In this document: positions 42,298 through 53,605 of the stretch, one piece after another | Position numbering within the stretch: the stretch's first letter is position 1 | Layout: each line of letters opens with the position of its first letter | Source of the DNA: Tetrahymena thermophila SB210 | Lineage: Eukaryota > Ciliophora > Oligohymenophorea > Hymenostomatida > Tetrahymenidae | Assembly: GCF_000189635.1 (NCBI RefSeq) | Contig: NW_002476425.1 | Location: 248,001 to 312,000, forward strand | Direction of reading: 5' to 3' | Length of the DNA: 64,000 bases | Made by a program: the position numbers and the translations under genes | The notes under the pieces: model-generated | What the model saw: only the letters and a program-made list of their open reading frames with translations | Database searches by the model: none | What the model was told of the DNA's origin: nothing

Positions 42298-44915
42298 TTA
42301 AAGAAAATAGTTGCAAAATTTAAATTTTAGCACCTGCTAACTCCGTTTACTATATTTTACGCTAGAAGATTTCCAACTCTATTTTATCTTTTATTGAAAT
42401 ATATTTTTTTTAAAAATTAAAAACTCATACTTGCATATATCATTAAAATATAATAATTTTATTATTTAAATTTAAGTATTTAATTTCTAATATAAATTAA
42501 AGTTGATCTTATTATTGAACTAATATTTTTCATGATAAATAGATAAGGAATTTTGCTTTTTCTTCACTAGAATATAAAATTGATAGCTAAAAATATGCTT
42601 GAATTTTATAAAAATATATTTAGCTGCAATTTAAAAAATTATTTATTTAGTTTGTTTGTTTGGTTGTTCTCATAGTGGATTGAAATTAAGCAGCATTAAT
42701 TGTTTAATATTAATATTTACTTTATACTAATTGTCAATTGCTTAAGATTAATACAAGAATTCAAATCAAGCTATAATTAGTTATTATTTTAAGCCCCAAT
42801 ATGGTTATCGCTTTTTATTAATATTAAAATATCATAAATTACAAATTTATATGTTTGTTTTAAGTGAAAAAAATGTATATTTTATTGTAAGCAATTATTT
42901 TCAGATTAATTAATTACCCAAGATTTATTTCTAGGTTCTCAATTTTCTAACATTTTCCAATTCCGTTGCAAAGCTCAAAGAAACCCTCTTCTTTTATTTG
43001 ATTAAATCTTTTAATTTAAAAATTTACAAATAAAATGTCTAACTAAAAATTAACTAAAATAACTTAAAATAAGCTAAAAAATTTGATTAAGTAATGAAAT
43101 ATTTAAAATCAAAATTACTTCAAGTAAAGAGTTAAGCTAATCAAATTTTAACATTTTCCTACTCCTATACCTAAATTAGATTCATTTTCATTTCTAATTG
43201 TGTTTCGACTTTATCATATTCAAACAAGAAAATGATATTAAATATATAAATGTGAGTAAAAACATGTAACTTAAAGTTTAATTTTACTTTAAGTCTAAAA
43301 TTAAATTTTCAAGTTTTTAGCAGTATCCTATTGATGAAAATAGGCATGAAGCTCCTCTATCAGAAACATCATTTTCACTTAATTATTTTAATAAAGTCTT
43401 TAAAATTTTTAGCAATCAATCAAATGAAATACCTTAAATTGATAATAACAGAATTCAAGCTTAGGCATTAAGCTATTCCTTAACCTAAATCTATTGTACC
43501 TTCATCTCCAATTTTATTTTTGCTAAGTATTAATTTTAAATTTGCTCAGATTTTTATCTCCATATAATAATATTTATTTAATTTTACAATAAGTTCAGTT
43601 CTAAATTGTATAAATTTTAGCACTAAGCTAATCCTTTTCCTATAAAATAAGCACCTAGCTACTTTATTCTATTGACTCTTTTAATATATACAAGTTTATA
43701 TGCATAATAATGTAATAAAATAGCTATTTATAAATTAAAACCTCTTAAAATAATATCAAAAAGATTTTAAGTTTGCTTTAAATTAGAATAACATACCTTA
43801 AATCGATGTTAAGAAAAATTAAGTTTGTTAAATTTTCTAAAGCCAACCCTATACCTGAGGATTCTTCTTCCTCAATTTTATTCTATCTTTTAAGAAATAA
43901 ATTAAAATTTTAATATGATATTTAAATAAAATTGAACTTACTTCAAATCAAGAACTAAATATTAAAGATTTACAAAATCTTTTATATCTAATAATCCACT
44001 TCCTTCAATTTTGTTATTTCTATAATTTTAAAAAATTTTCTTTAAATTATTTTTTTATCAAATTTTTTCAAATTATTTTTGAAAAACTTTTTGATTATAT
44101 AAAATAAATAAAAGTTGGTATTAATTTTGGAGAAACTATAAAAATTAAATAGTTTTAATTATTTACGATAAGTACAATGTTAGATTTTTAAGGTTTTTGC
44201 AATTATGCAATTCTGATAGACTAGAAACAAAATCATCATTAATATTACCTTTACTTTAATTATATTAAATTTATTGTTGATTTAGAGTAATTAAAAGTTT
44301 TACCTTATTTCTAACTTTAAACTGCTTAAATTAATACAGTTTGATAAACCTTTACTAAATTCAGAAACATATTTACCAATTATTTAGTTTTCACTAGAAT
44401 ATATTAAAATGAAATAATTTAGATAAAAAATTAATTTATGCTTTATTACTGTAAGAATAAAATTAATTTTTTTAAATTAGTGCATTTGCCTAATTCAGTT
44501 CCCAATAAGCACAAACCATAATGACCGATTTGATTTTATCTTTTAATTTAAAACATATTGTATAAAACTAATATTATCAATGAATATTTTACCTCAAGTC
44601 AATCATAAGATCTTCTAATTATTTGCATTAGCCAATACCAATACCAATCTAATGAATACCATCTTCCCCAATATTATTATTCCTGTTTTTGTTTTATAAA
44701 ATTAAAAACAAAATTACAATCAAATTTAATTATAATAGTGAAAATAAATAATAGAGTAAAGTTTATTTTTTCAAAGATAAGCAGCAGGATATAAATAAAA
44801 TAAAAATCTGTTGAAATGATTCTACTTTAAATTAAGTTTTAAAGATTTTATGTTTGAACACTTTTAGAGAGCTTCTGAGAGTTCATATGTTGCTTTATCC
44901 CCAATTTTGTTAAAA
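42298..44915 (-). CDS. leucine-rich-repeat gene, one repeat per exon (ends unsettled)
   Basis: Twelve minus-strand exons each encode one leucine-rich repeat: 44826-44915, 44593-44682, 44450-44539, 44304-44393, 43942-44019, 43797-43886, 43588-43677, 43433-43522, 43288-43377, 43119-43208, 42918-43007 and 42298-42387. Eleven are exactly 90 nt and one is 78. Each starts with one base completing a codon after an AG acceptor and ends with two bases before a GT donor, so all introns are phase 2 and any exon can be skipped or duplicated without a frameshift. The repeat reads N-x-I-G-D-E-G-x3-L-G-x-G-I-x-K-C-x-N-L-x2-L-x-L-x-L (examples NKIGDEGTIDLGQGIAQC, NRIKQLGAYFIGKGLAQCQN, NQIGHYGLCLLGTELGKCTN), the ribonuclease-inhibitor-like LRR class, which builds protein-binding solenoids. 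A weaker, phase-breaking repeat relic lies at about 44976-45025. Start and stop exons are not identified; a basic C-terminal frame ends at 41617. Confidence 0.72.
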
Positions 44916-46575
44916 CTTTTTTAATAATAGAAAATAAATAGATAAAATTTACTTATGAAAGAATAAATAAATTACTTTAAGTTTAACTATAGGTTTTAGT
45001 GATCCGATAATTCAGAAGAAATAAACTTTTTAGTATTAAATTTGTAAAATGATTTGGATAAACAATTTTAAATAAATATTACCTTATTTAAACTTGTAAT
45101 TATCATTTTATGTTATAAAACTTTTTGCTTTTCTAATCTTGGAAATGGAAATGTACTTTTTCTAATTAATTAATATAAAAAATTCAAAATTTTGTTTATT
45201 TAAAAAGCAGATTTTTATTAATAAATATTCAAGAGTAAACTTAAAATAATATTGATTTATATTCAATCACTTTATAGAAATTAAATAACTCTTCATTGAC
45301 AAATAAAATTAAAAAAATTAATTTTTAGAGTTTCACAATTATTTATCTCTATAATTACCCTAATTTTAAATATTGAACTTTTAAATTTTTGAGGAAAGTT
45401 TTTTTGTTTTGATTGCTTAATTTGTTGATAGATTAATTCAGTTTATGTTATTATTTTTAATTTATAAAATATATTCAAAGTGAAACTACATTTTTAAATG
45501 AATATTTTTGTAAAATTAAGTAAGAATAAGAACATTTACTAAAAACAATTAAAATGCCATTTGTAAGAATAAATAATGAAAATATAAATGAAAAGTAAAA
45601 TAAAATTTAATTAAGGTTTTGAATGAGCAAATAAGATAATTAATTAATGAATGAGCAGTGGATGTGTCAATTTATTTTATGTTGTGTTAATTTTGATGAC
45701 AATTATTGTTAGATTTACTGATATAAAAAATAAATTACTGTTGATTGTTGAATTTAATTGAAGATAATAGTATTTTAATATAAAAATTAATAAAATATTA
45801 AGATTATAGTTGTTATTAATTCTAATCAATTTAGTATATATTAGATATAGTATTTATTTATTTATTAGCTTGTTCTTCGATAATCGGAATCTCTTAAAGC
45901 AGGTTACTTGGATGTGCTTTTTTCTGTATTTGATACATCAATAACCTTTATTATGAGAGGTTTAAATTAACTTTTAGGAATCTAAAGAGAATTTCTATTT
46001 ATATATTTTTTTGTTTATTATTTTAATTAAAATTGTAAAAGTCTGTTGCATTTGTTATGCTGAGTGACAAGAGAAACATAATCTATGCATTTGTTGGACT
46101 TTTTTAGGCTTTGATTTATATAATTAATTTAGTTACTAAGATAAATGATTATCGGTAGAGTTTAATTGATGATTCGTTTTTTGTTATTAAGTTGATGCAT
46201 TTTTGAGATTTAATAAACCTACAGCAAGATTATCTTGTTTCTTGACTACTTGAAGTGGGTTTAATCAATCTAATTATTGATTGTAATTTGGTAAATATTT
46301 CATATTGCTCATCATTTACGGATGCTTTGCTTTGATGGTATATTTGTTTCTTTTTAAAACTAACTAAAATTTGATTGATTGATTGATTGAAGTCTTCTTT
46401 ATATTTTAATTTAATATATTATTTATTAAATTATTAAAATAGATTATTTATTTATTTATTTACTTGTTTATTATTTATTTTATTTTTGAAATTATAAGTT
46501 AAATTAATTTAATTAGTTACACCCATTTATTTTTAAGGGTTTAAGATATTATTTTTCTCATAGTCTTTAGCTGAA
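44916..46575. other. gene-poor stretch between two minus-strand genes
   Basis: Holds a degenerate LRR-like piece at 44976-45025 (minus) and otherwise AT-rich DNA. The first exon of the LRR gene and the 3' untranslated region of the 46.6-kb gene should be here. A plus-strand hydrophobic frame near 46040-46205 has no start context or homologous look. Confidence 0.45.
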
Positions 46576-47435
46576 TCAGTCGTCGTTTTATTCTTCTTTT
46601 GGGTTGTTTTCAGAGTTGATGTAATCTGTGAAGTTATCATCATCTTCTTGCTCCATAGGTTCTTCGTTGTTACACATATTGTTGTTATTATCAACTTCTT
46701 CTAAATTCATGCAATGTTCAGTGGCTTTTTCTTCGTAGTTAGAGTTTTCAATTTTGAATTGTTGGCTTTGGCTATAGTTTTAAATGGTAAATTAATTTGA
46801 TTTGATGACATCTTTTTGCTATTGCAAAGTTTAAGGGATGCTAATAATATTCTATGAGTAGCTAGTTGGTTCAATTTTCACTTAGTTGAAGAGTGATTGA
46901 GGTTGTTGTTATTGAGGAGTCGAAATTGCATGCTTTAAGGGGATTGAAGTCTAGCGAGACAAGTCTAAGTTGTTTTCAGAGTATTTGCGAGCGTTGGAAG
47001 GATGTCCGACAGACATTGATAACTCTTGCTTGATTATATCTGAGGGGATAGAGGGCTTAAGTTGAGGAGTATTGAAATTGCTCTTAGAGCTGGTATTATT
47101 ATCAGTGTCTAGGGATTCATCATCTCCTGCGTTGACGTCTTTTTCTGACATCTTTTTGACGTACTTTCTAAGTGTACCCATCTTCTCAGAAGAATTTGTG
47201 TCAAAATCAAAACCATATTTTTGAGCCTTACGCAATTAGGCATAATAATCATCTAAAGTTTTTCTTGAGAGACCAACAATTTAAGCTGCTACGTCTAAAT
47301 TCACTTTTTCATTTTCCCCACGAGGATTAATGAAGCCATGTTCATAGAGATTACGCCACTCATCAACTTTTCCTTTGACATAGCTGATTTATCTCTCTTT
47401 AACTCTCTTCTCGCGTGGAATGTGTTTGTGATTTT
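46576..47435 (-). CDS. protein with a helix-turn-helix-like domain, Gln/Asn-rich tail (5' incomplete)
   Basis: A minus-strand coding block of 286 codons ends in TGA at 46576-46578. Its N-terminal part is a compact, conserved-looking domain: YVKGKVDEWRNLYEHG, then LDVAAQIVGLSRKTLDDYYA, then LRKAQKYGFDF and GTLRKYVKK. The AAxIVGxSRKTLDDYYxQL segment has the spacing of a helix-turn-helix. From memory such domains are common in Tetrahymena proteins, but I cannot name a family with certainty. The remainder is acidic and Ser/Asn/Gln-rich, without structure. There is no in-frame ATG before a TGA at 47610, so an upstream exon must exist; the acceptor is CTTCTAG just before 47435. A splice to the coding block at 50350-51562 would be in phase. 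A nuclear, DNA-binding role is an inference from the fold guess. Confidence 0.6.
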
Positions 47436-50149
47436 CTAGAAGATTATTAAAAAAAATTTAAAATCTGCTGAATGATAAAAGAATTAATTTTTTGAAAAAG
47501 ACTGATGATTATTGATTGTAGATGAAAAAAATCAAAAAATTTTAACAAAGTCTATCAGTTTTTATTTATTTATTTTTTTTTTAGAAAATAATTGCTTCAA
47601 ATAAGAATTTTCATTAAAAGAAACTAAGTGGAAAAAAGCATTAACTCCTTGTAAATTATTGATCTAAAAGTCGATCAAAAATTAACTTTATAAAATTTTT
47701 TTCTTCTTTTTGCAAATTTTTGGTAAATAAATAATTAGTTTGAGAAATCTTTCCCTCTAATAAATGTGAATGTTTAACAATAATAGTTATAGCAAATAAA
47801 TTTATATCTATTTGAATTAAAAGTATTCAAAAATCTATTTAGACTTTCAAGTAAACAATTAAAGCTAATTTAACTGCGGTAAAACTTAAAATGTTAATAT
47901 TTGATCTGAATTGCTGGCTTTTGTAAACAAAAAAGGTCAATAAAAGCCAGAATATTGTATAAAATTCTCAAAAAAAAGTGAATTTTTTAATTAATATTAT
48001 AAAGAGGATATATGATCAATTCTGAAAAATACAGCAAATTCTTTTCAAATTCATTAAAATCGATCAAAAATTTTTCTATTATTTCAGCTAATGTTTTTAT
48101 TAGAATATTGATCAATTTGCTGTTTTACGCATTAACAAATAATTATAAGTTAAGCTTTTGATCAAACATCTTAAGGCAGTTAGCTAAATATGCTTAAATA
48201 AGGCTCACCTTTTAACCTATTTTTTTATTGCTGGTTTAAAAACTAATATTTCATGTATTTAATCTTTAAATTGAATTTGTACATTTCATTATATCAAGCT
48301 TTTACTTTATATTATGTTATTATCAATTTAAACCTTTGTTTAATCTCAATATTATTGTATTTTTAAGTAGATGTCATTAAAATAAATGTAAAAGCTATAG
48401 AATTTGTTTAAGTTAAGTAAGATATGTAAAGATAAATATTAAAAAAATTTTATGTTTTTTTTAACTCTTTTAAGCAAAATTCTACCAAAAATAACTTCTC
48501 TCATTTAATGTCTATCTTTTATTGCTTGATTAAAAAGGATTATTCATTGCTTTACATTATTTCGCCAATATAAATAAATTATCCTTGCTTTAGATTTATT
48601 TTAGATGTAAAATGAAGATATATTTAGCAATTAAAATAGAAAAATATTTGTATTTTCTCAAAAATAATATGAAATCTCAATTATAATGTGTAAAAATTAT
48701 GCAATAACCTATATTATTTATAAATATATACAATATTTGCATTATCTTTATTGTGTCTATTACTATTTAATATTGGATTACAGTCTCTATTTATTGCTAT
48801 AAATGGGATTTAATTATTTATATCTCTGAAAAGTATATAGCTTCTTTACACTTTATTTTTAAATAAATCTAAAGTTGTATAAAATGATATTAGTAAAATT
48901 ATGCTTAGATTTATAATTTGCAGCAAGAAAATGAATAAAGTTACAAGTGAGTGAGTGTGTGAGTGGATTTTAAATAATAGTTGAGAAAAATAATTAATTT
49001 GCAACTATTGAAGAGTAAAGTAAAATTTTCTTGGTTTGTGGTTTTTAACTAATAGAAAAGCTGATCGATCTATAAAGATAAATTGAAGTTGCGTTTGTTC
49101 AACTTTTAAAAATTTTTCTTATTTACCTTTTTATGCCTAAAATTAGTTATTTATTTGTATTGAAATGTTAAGCGAGTCTTAAATATTTTATTCTTTGCAG
49201 GCAGAAATTGATAGAAAAATAAGGGATGGTGGTTTATAGTACATAAATAATTTTTATATTAAAAATGAACTGCTTTTGTTGTATTTTCTGCTTTGTTTGC
49301 TACTTGCTACTTTTCTTCTAAATCCCATTCAATTTTGAGTTTTATTTTTAATCTATTTATTTTCTTTTCCCACCCTTAAAATTTTGGTGAAAAACAGAAC
49401 TCGCATTAATAATAGGCTTTTGAGTTTGTTTTGACGTAATATGCGAATTTAAGAATATTTCAATATAATCCAATTTTGTTCATCCAAAGCCTATATATTA
49501 TTTTAAATTTATTGAAAGAAAAAGAGTTTTTTATTGATGAAATATCTCACTAAATTTTTTAAATTTGCTATAATAGTCTATTTTTGACTTAAATCTTTCA
49601 TTTTCCAATTGTCTGTCGCAAGTAGCAAACAATTTTTTTTAGTAATTTGTTTAAATATTATAATTTTTGTAAGCTTATTCTAATTTTGCTTCAAATTTAG
49701 CAGTATTTAGGTATTGCCAATAGGCTTAATAGCATGTACGCAGAAGATTTGAGTGATATTTTTAGATTTATTATTGCTTTATTCGTAAATATTGGCTACA
49801 TTCTAAAATTGTGAATGCCATATGATTGGAATAGAGATTTGCAAAACGGATTAAAGAAAAATCGATCATTTAAAATTATAAAATTTAGATGGGATTCAAG
49901 AGTATTTATTTATTTATTTTTAGGATATTGCTGCGAACAGAAAGCAAGGAATTAAGCTTAAAAAGATAGATAGATAAATAGAAATAAAGAAAGAAAGAAG
50001 CAGAGAGGAAATAAGATTTGAAGAAAATATCAAATAAAAATTTAGAATTTGTATTTAGATTTTTGAAGGTGAGTTAATATTTATTATAAAAGTTAGATAT
50101 CAATTTTACTTGATTTGTTAATTTATTTGCTAATTTATCATTCATTCAT
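47436..50149. other. non-coding stretch, intergenic or a very long intron
   Basis: About 2.7 kb of AT-rich DNA between two same-strand coding blocks. A minus-strand frame is open across 48900-49360 (LKIEWDLEEKQQVANKAEN near 49320) but drifts into low-complexity sequence and has no start, so it is not called. Confidence 0.45.
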
Positions 50150-51562
50150 TCATTAATTGATTAATTGATTGCATTTATTTTTTGTTTGTTTGTTTATAAA
50201 AAGAGAGTTAGTTAATTTGCAAACAATAAGGCAGAGAAATTAAAAAAATGCCCTTAAAATTAATATTTGCAACTTTATGTATGTGGAAGTAAGTATGACT
50301 AAACTTGATAGATTTTATATGTAATTCTTAAAAATAATATGAAAATTACTTGTTTATTATTCATTTTACTGAGGAGTGGAGCACATATCTTTTTATGACA
50401 ATTAATCAGAATCTTTATGTTTTGTCTTACCATTCGATTATTTATTTGAACAAGTAGAGTTATTGACAACATTATTCTAAATTCCATTCAATTCCCCGCT
50501 AGCTTGCATATTGTCAGAAGATTCATGAATATATTCTTTCTTTAAGTTCAGCTGGATAGATTTACTAGTGTACCCATTACCTGTACCTATATTTATAGTA
50601 GAAGCAAAGGAACTTCCTTAATCTTCCATTTTTAAATTTTTCATCACATTTTCATCATGATCTATTATTGGTGATGAGGAATTAGCTTCTTACTTTAATT
50701 AATCGATAAGTCTTCTTGGATTGTGTAAATTTTCAGAATTAACCATCTTCTCATTTTTAGCTACTGTATTATGGACGCTGCTATTTGTAAAAGCATTATT
50801 TGTTAGGCTGCTTTTGCTATTGCTAGACTCAGATACCATTGATTATCTTTTAGGTCTAATACTAGAGTTACTTGTTGATGCTGTAGAATTGTTTGAACCT
50901 GCATCTGAGTTTGTACGCTGGTAGCTTTAGTTACTTAGAGTTTTGCTACTTGATTTGGCATTGTTGAAGGTACCATGAAAGTTATTTACTTAGAATGAAG
51001 AAGAAGTACTTTGCTATTATATGTTGTACCAGTTATTTGTATTCTATATAGAAGATGATTATTACAAGGAGTTATTAAATAAGTTGTTTTATTGACTATT
51101 TTAATACAAAGGATTTTCAATATGATAATTGCAAGACATATTTTCGTCAATCATCGATTAGTAGTTAGCATGGGGAGGCACAGCATGCTCCTAGTTAGGA
51201 AGATACCTCAAATAAATTGGCTAGGCTTGCTTGAAATTGTAGCAAGGAATGGAGCGAATGCGAGTTATGTCAATGTAGTGATTTTCTACTGGATCCCAAA
51301 TGTTGATATATTAAGCCTGCTTGAGAGGAATACCATATTCCAAGTAAATATTGTCAAGCCAATCAAGGATTTGAATGCAATCATCGTTGATAGGAATCTT
51401 CATCTGTTCAAGCATTTAAGATTGATTGCTGCTATCATGGTAGACTTAAACGTCCTTACTCAGAAATCCCTAGTAAACGCTCTATCTGCTGCGAAAATTG
51501 ATGTTGATATCAGACTAGTGAGACTGCAAATGGTTGTTGTATTGATTATGACTGTCTAACAT
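50150..51562 (-). CDS. Ser/Asn/Gln-rich protein with one ordered block, unknown function
   Basis: An open frame of 471 codons starts at the ATG at 51562 (context AAGCAGAAATG) and reaches TGA at 50150-50152. Residues about 50-130 are ordered and rich in Ile, Tyr, Asp and Pro (PINDDCIQILDWLDNIYLEY, NIWDPVENHYIDITRIRSIP, QPIYLRYLP). The rest is Ser/Asn/Gln-rich and probably disordered, with short charged motifs. The last 65 codons (below about 50350) lose protein-like composition, so the true coding end is probably a splice donor near 50349 (ACA A followed by GTAATT) or an unseen exon. I do not recognise the ordered block. The downstream minus-strand block at 46576-47435 lacks a start and is in phase with that donor, so both may belong to one gene. 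Confidence 0.6.
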
Positions 51563-53349
51563 TTCTGCTTAATTTTGAACAATTTATTTTCAACTAATAA
51601 GATATTGGTTGACGCTACAACAGATATTCTAAAAGAAAATTTATTGACAGGTAAACTAGTAAGTTAGTAGATGGACTGATTATTAGTGTTTTTTTGTTTA
51701 GTTTTTTTGTGCCTATACTTGCTTGCTTGCTTGTTAGCGAATATCTGTTATTATCCAATTAGATATAATTTGTTTTTTTGTTTATTTAATTATTTCTTAA
51801 TTATATTATTTATAAATTAATTAATTAATTCACGAAATGAATTACTTATCAAAAACTATTTAAGTATGTAAGATTTAATACAATACTAATCCTTTCAAGA
51901 CTCTTTCTTTCTCTTTCCTTTTTATCTTTTTGATTGTTTATTAATCTATTTATTTCTTTGTCTTTGTATTTATGTATGTATGTCTATTATGCAGTCAATA
52001 TTTTAGGTATTTCTAATTGTATTGATTTTAGTGTGTTTTTAATAACTAAAGACTTTTCCTTCTTCTTTCTCTTATTAATGATAAATTAATTGTCTTTTTA
52101 TAATGAAATATGTGTTAGCCAGATTTTTATTTATTTATATATTTATTATTTTTTTTTGCGATTGATTTATTTTATTTTTGAGTATCTATCATAAAACAAA
52201 TAAATAAATAAGAAGCTATTAGTAATTTACTTTATTAATTGAATGAACTTTAAGCAACAACAATCAATAAAATCTCTTTTTAAAAATTAAAAAGCAATTT
52301 CGATTGATATTTTTATGATCAAAACTTAATGTTGATGAATTTGCTTCTTTTTTTCTTGTTTCTTTTTTTTTTTTTGATAAGCTTGATTGATTTTGCCCCT
52401 TTTTTTGATTAATAATATTTATAAATAAATATTACATTAATCGTCCTTTCTTTTTTTATAACACACTATTTATTATACAAAATCTAACAAAAATTCTAAG
52501 TTAAAAAAGTAACACTTTTATTTGTACAGCTAACAACCCATGCTACAAATTCAATTAGATTTCATTAGACGAGGATTTAGGTATTTAAAAGTTTGAATTC
52601 ACAAGTATAAAATAAGATAATAATTTGAATTATTTATGATTATACTGTTTTTAAATTTTTTAACAGTTTTTAAACCATTTTTATTTAGTTAATTTGGAGG
52701 GATGTTCATGAATACTAGTAAAAGACGAGCTAAATGTTATTTTAATCAGCCAGTTTTATTTATTTTCTTTTAAATTTATCTATTTTTTTTAAGTGGCAAT
52801 TTAAAACAAAGAAAATATATTAAGCTCAAAAAAGATACAAACAAAATGCTCGCACTAAATTAATTTATAAGCATCTCCAAATAAACTCAGTTTACTATAA
52901 ATATAAATTTAATGAGCTTTGACAAAGTAAAATGAGGAGAGACGCCTCCAAAAGTTTTTAGAAGCTCTTGGTACTTTTGTGAAGTAAAACAAAATAAAAT
53001 ATGTAAAAGAGAAATGAAATCAACAAATTATTTGAACTATAAAAGATTTCAGAAGTTGAAAGAAAGCTGGAGTCAAAAAACTAATTTATAATTATTATTA
53101 TTATAAATTTATTGACCGTCTGTCTGTCTGTCTTTCTTGATTACTTCTAAAAAAAATCAAATCTTCTTCCAAAATTAAAAAATTTTTGGGTTGAAAGAAT
53201 AATAAATAAATTTTAGTGTGATTTTTATAATTAAAAATAAGATTTTCTTTAATTGCAAAAGTAGCAGTAAGTAGTCTTTCATTCATTGTTTTCCCCATTT
53301 CATTTTCTTTTTTAATTAAACTTCGTCTCAATTTTCACAAATTTTTTTT
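51563..53349. other. gene-poor stretch
   Basis: Upstream region of the preceding gene and downstream region of the exon at 53350. Contains GTAT/TTTC-type simple repeats (51900-51990) and poly-T. A slightly less AT-rich patch at 52850-53090 has no coherent frame on either strand. Confidence 0.5.
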
Positions 53350-53605
53350 TCATCTACCAGTTTTCATACATTCTTTTACTACTTGAATTGCTTGTTCTAT
53401 TTATTTCTTGGATGGATTCAAAATTTTAATATTTATTTTAACAATTTTTAACACTTTTTTGATTTAAAAAGTTAAGTCTTTTCTGATAGACCTCTCAATA
53501 TTTATAGCTTAAATATTTTAAATAATGTTTTAAGTTACCGCTTAACGAATACAAGACAAGTACTCTATCTCATCATAGTATAGAGAAAATTTAATTATCA
53601 AAATA
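53350..53605 (-). CDS. last exon of an unidentified minus-strand gene
   Basis: From an acceptor (TTTAAG just above 53605) the minus strand reads 85 coding residues to TGA at 53350-53352: YYDEIEYLSCIRQAV ... ERSIRKDLTFQIKKVLKIV ... NPSKKQIEQAIQVVKECMK then TGR and stop. Charge pattern and codon use are clearly protein-like, with amphipathic helices, unlike the flanking DNA. Upstream exons were looked for between 53606 and 55400 and not identified with confidence, so the gene is partial here and the family is unknown. Position 53605 assumes a one-base codon remainder from the previous exon. Confidence 0.45.

Noticed and set aside
46040..46205. Plus-strand hydrophobic frame (LSDKRNIIYAFVGLFQALIY) as a possible small membrane protein
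   Set aside because: No start context, random length for a code with one stop codon, and it lies where a 3' untranslated region of the minus-strand gene is expected.
48900..49360. Long open minus-strand frame beginning LKIEWDLEEK
   Set aside because: With TGA as the only stop and very AT-rich DNA, random frames of this length are expected; composition decays to low complexity and no ATG or splice link fits.
50721..51559. Plus-strand frames of 67 and 155 residues without standard stops
   Set aside because: They lie antisense to the 470-residue minus-strand coding block, whose ordered segments and composition are far more protein-like; the plus frames are its shadow.
52850..53090. Less AT-rich patch as a possible gene
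   Set aside because: Frames on both strands break within 30 codons or change character, and no splice pattern joins them.
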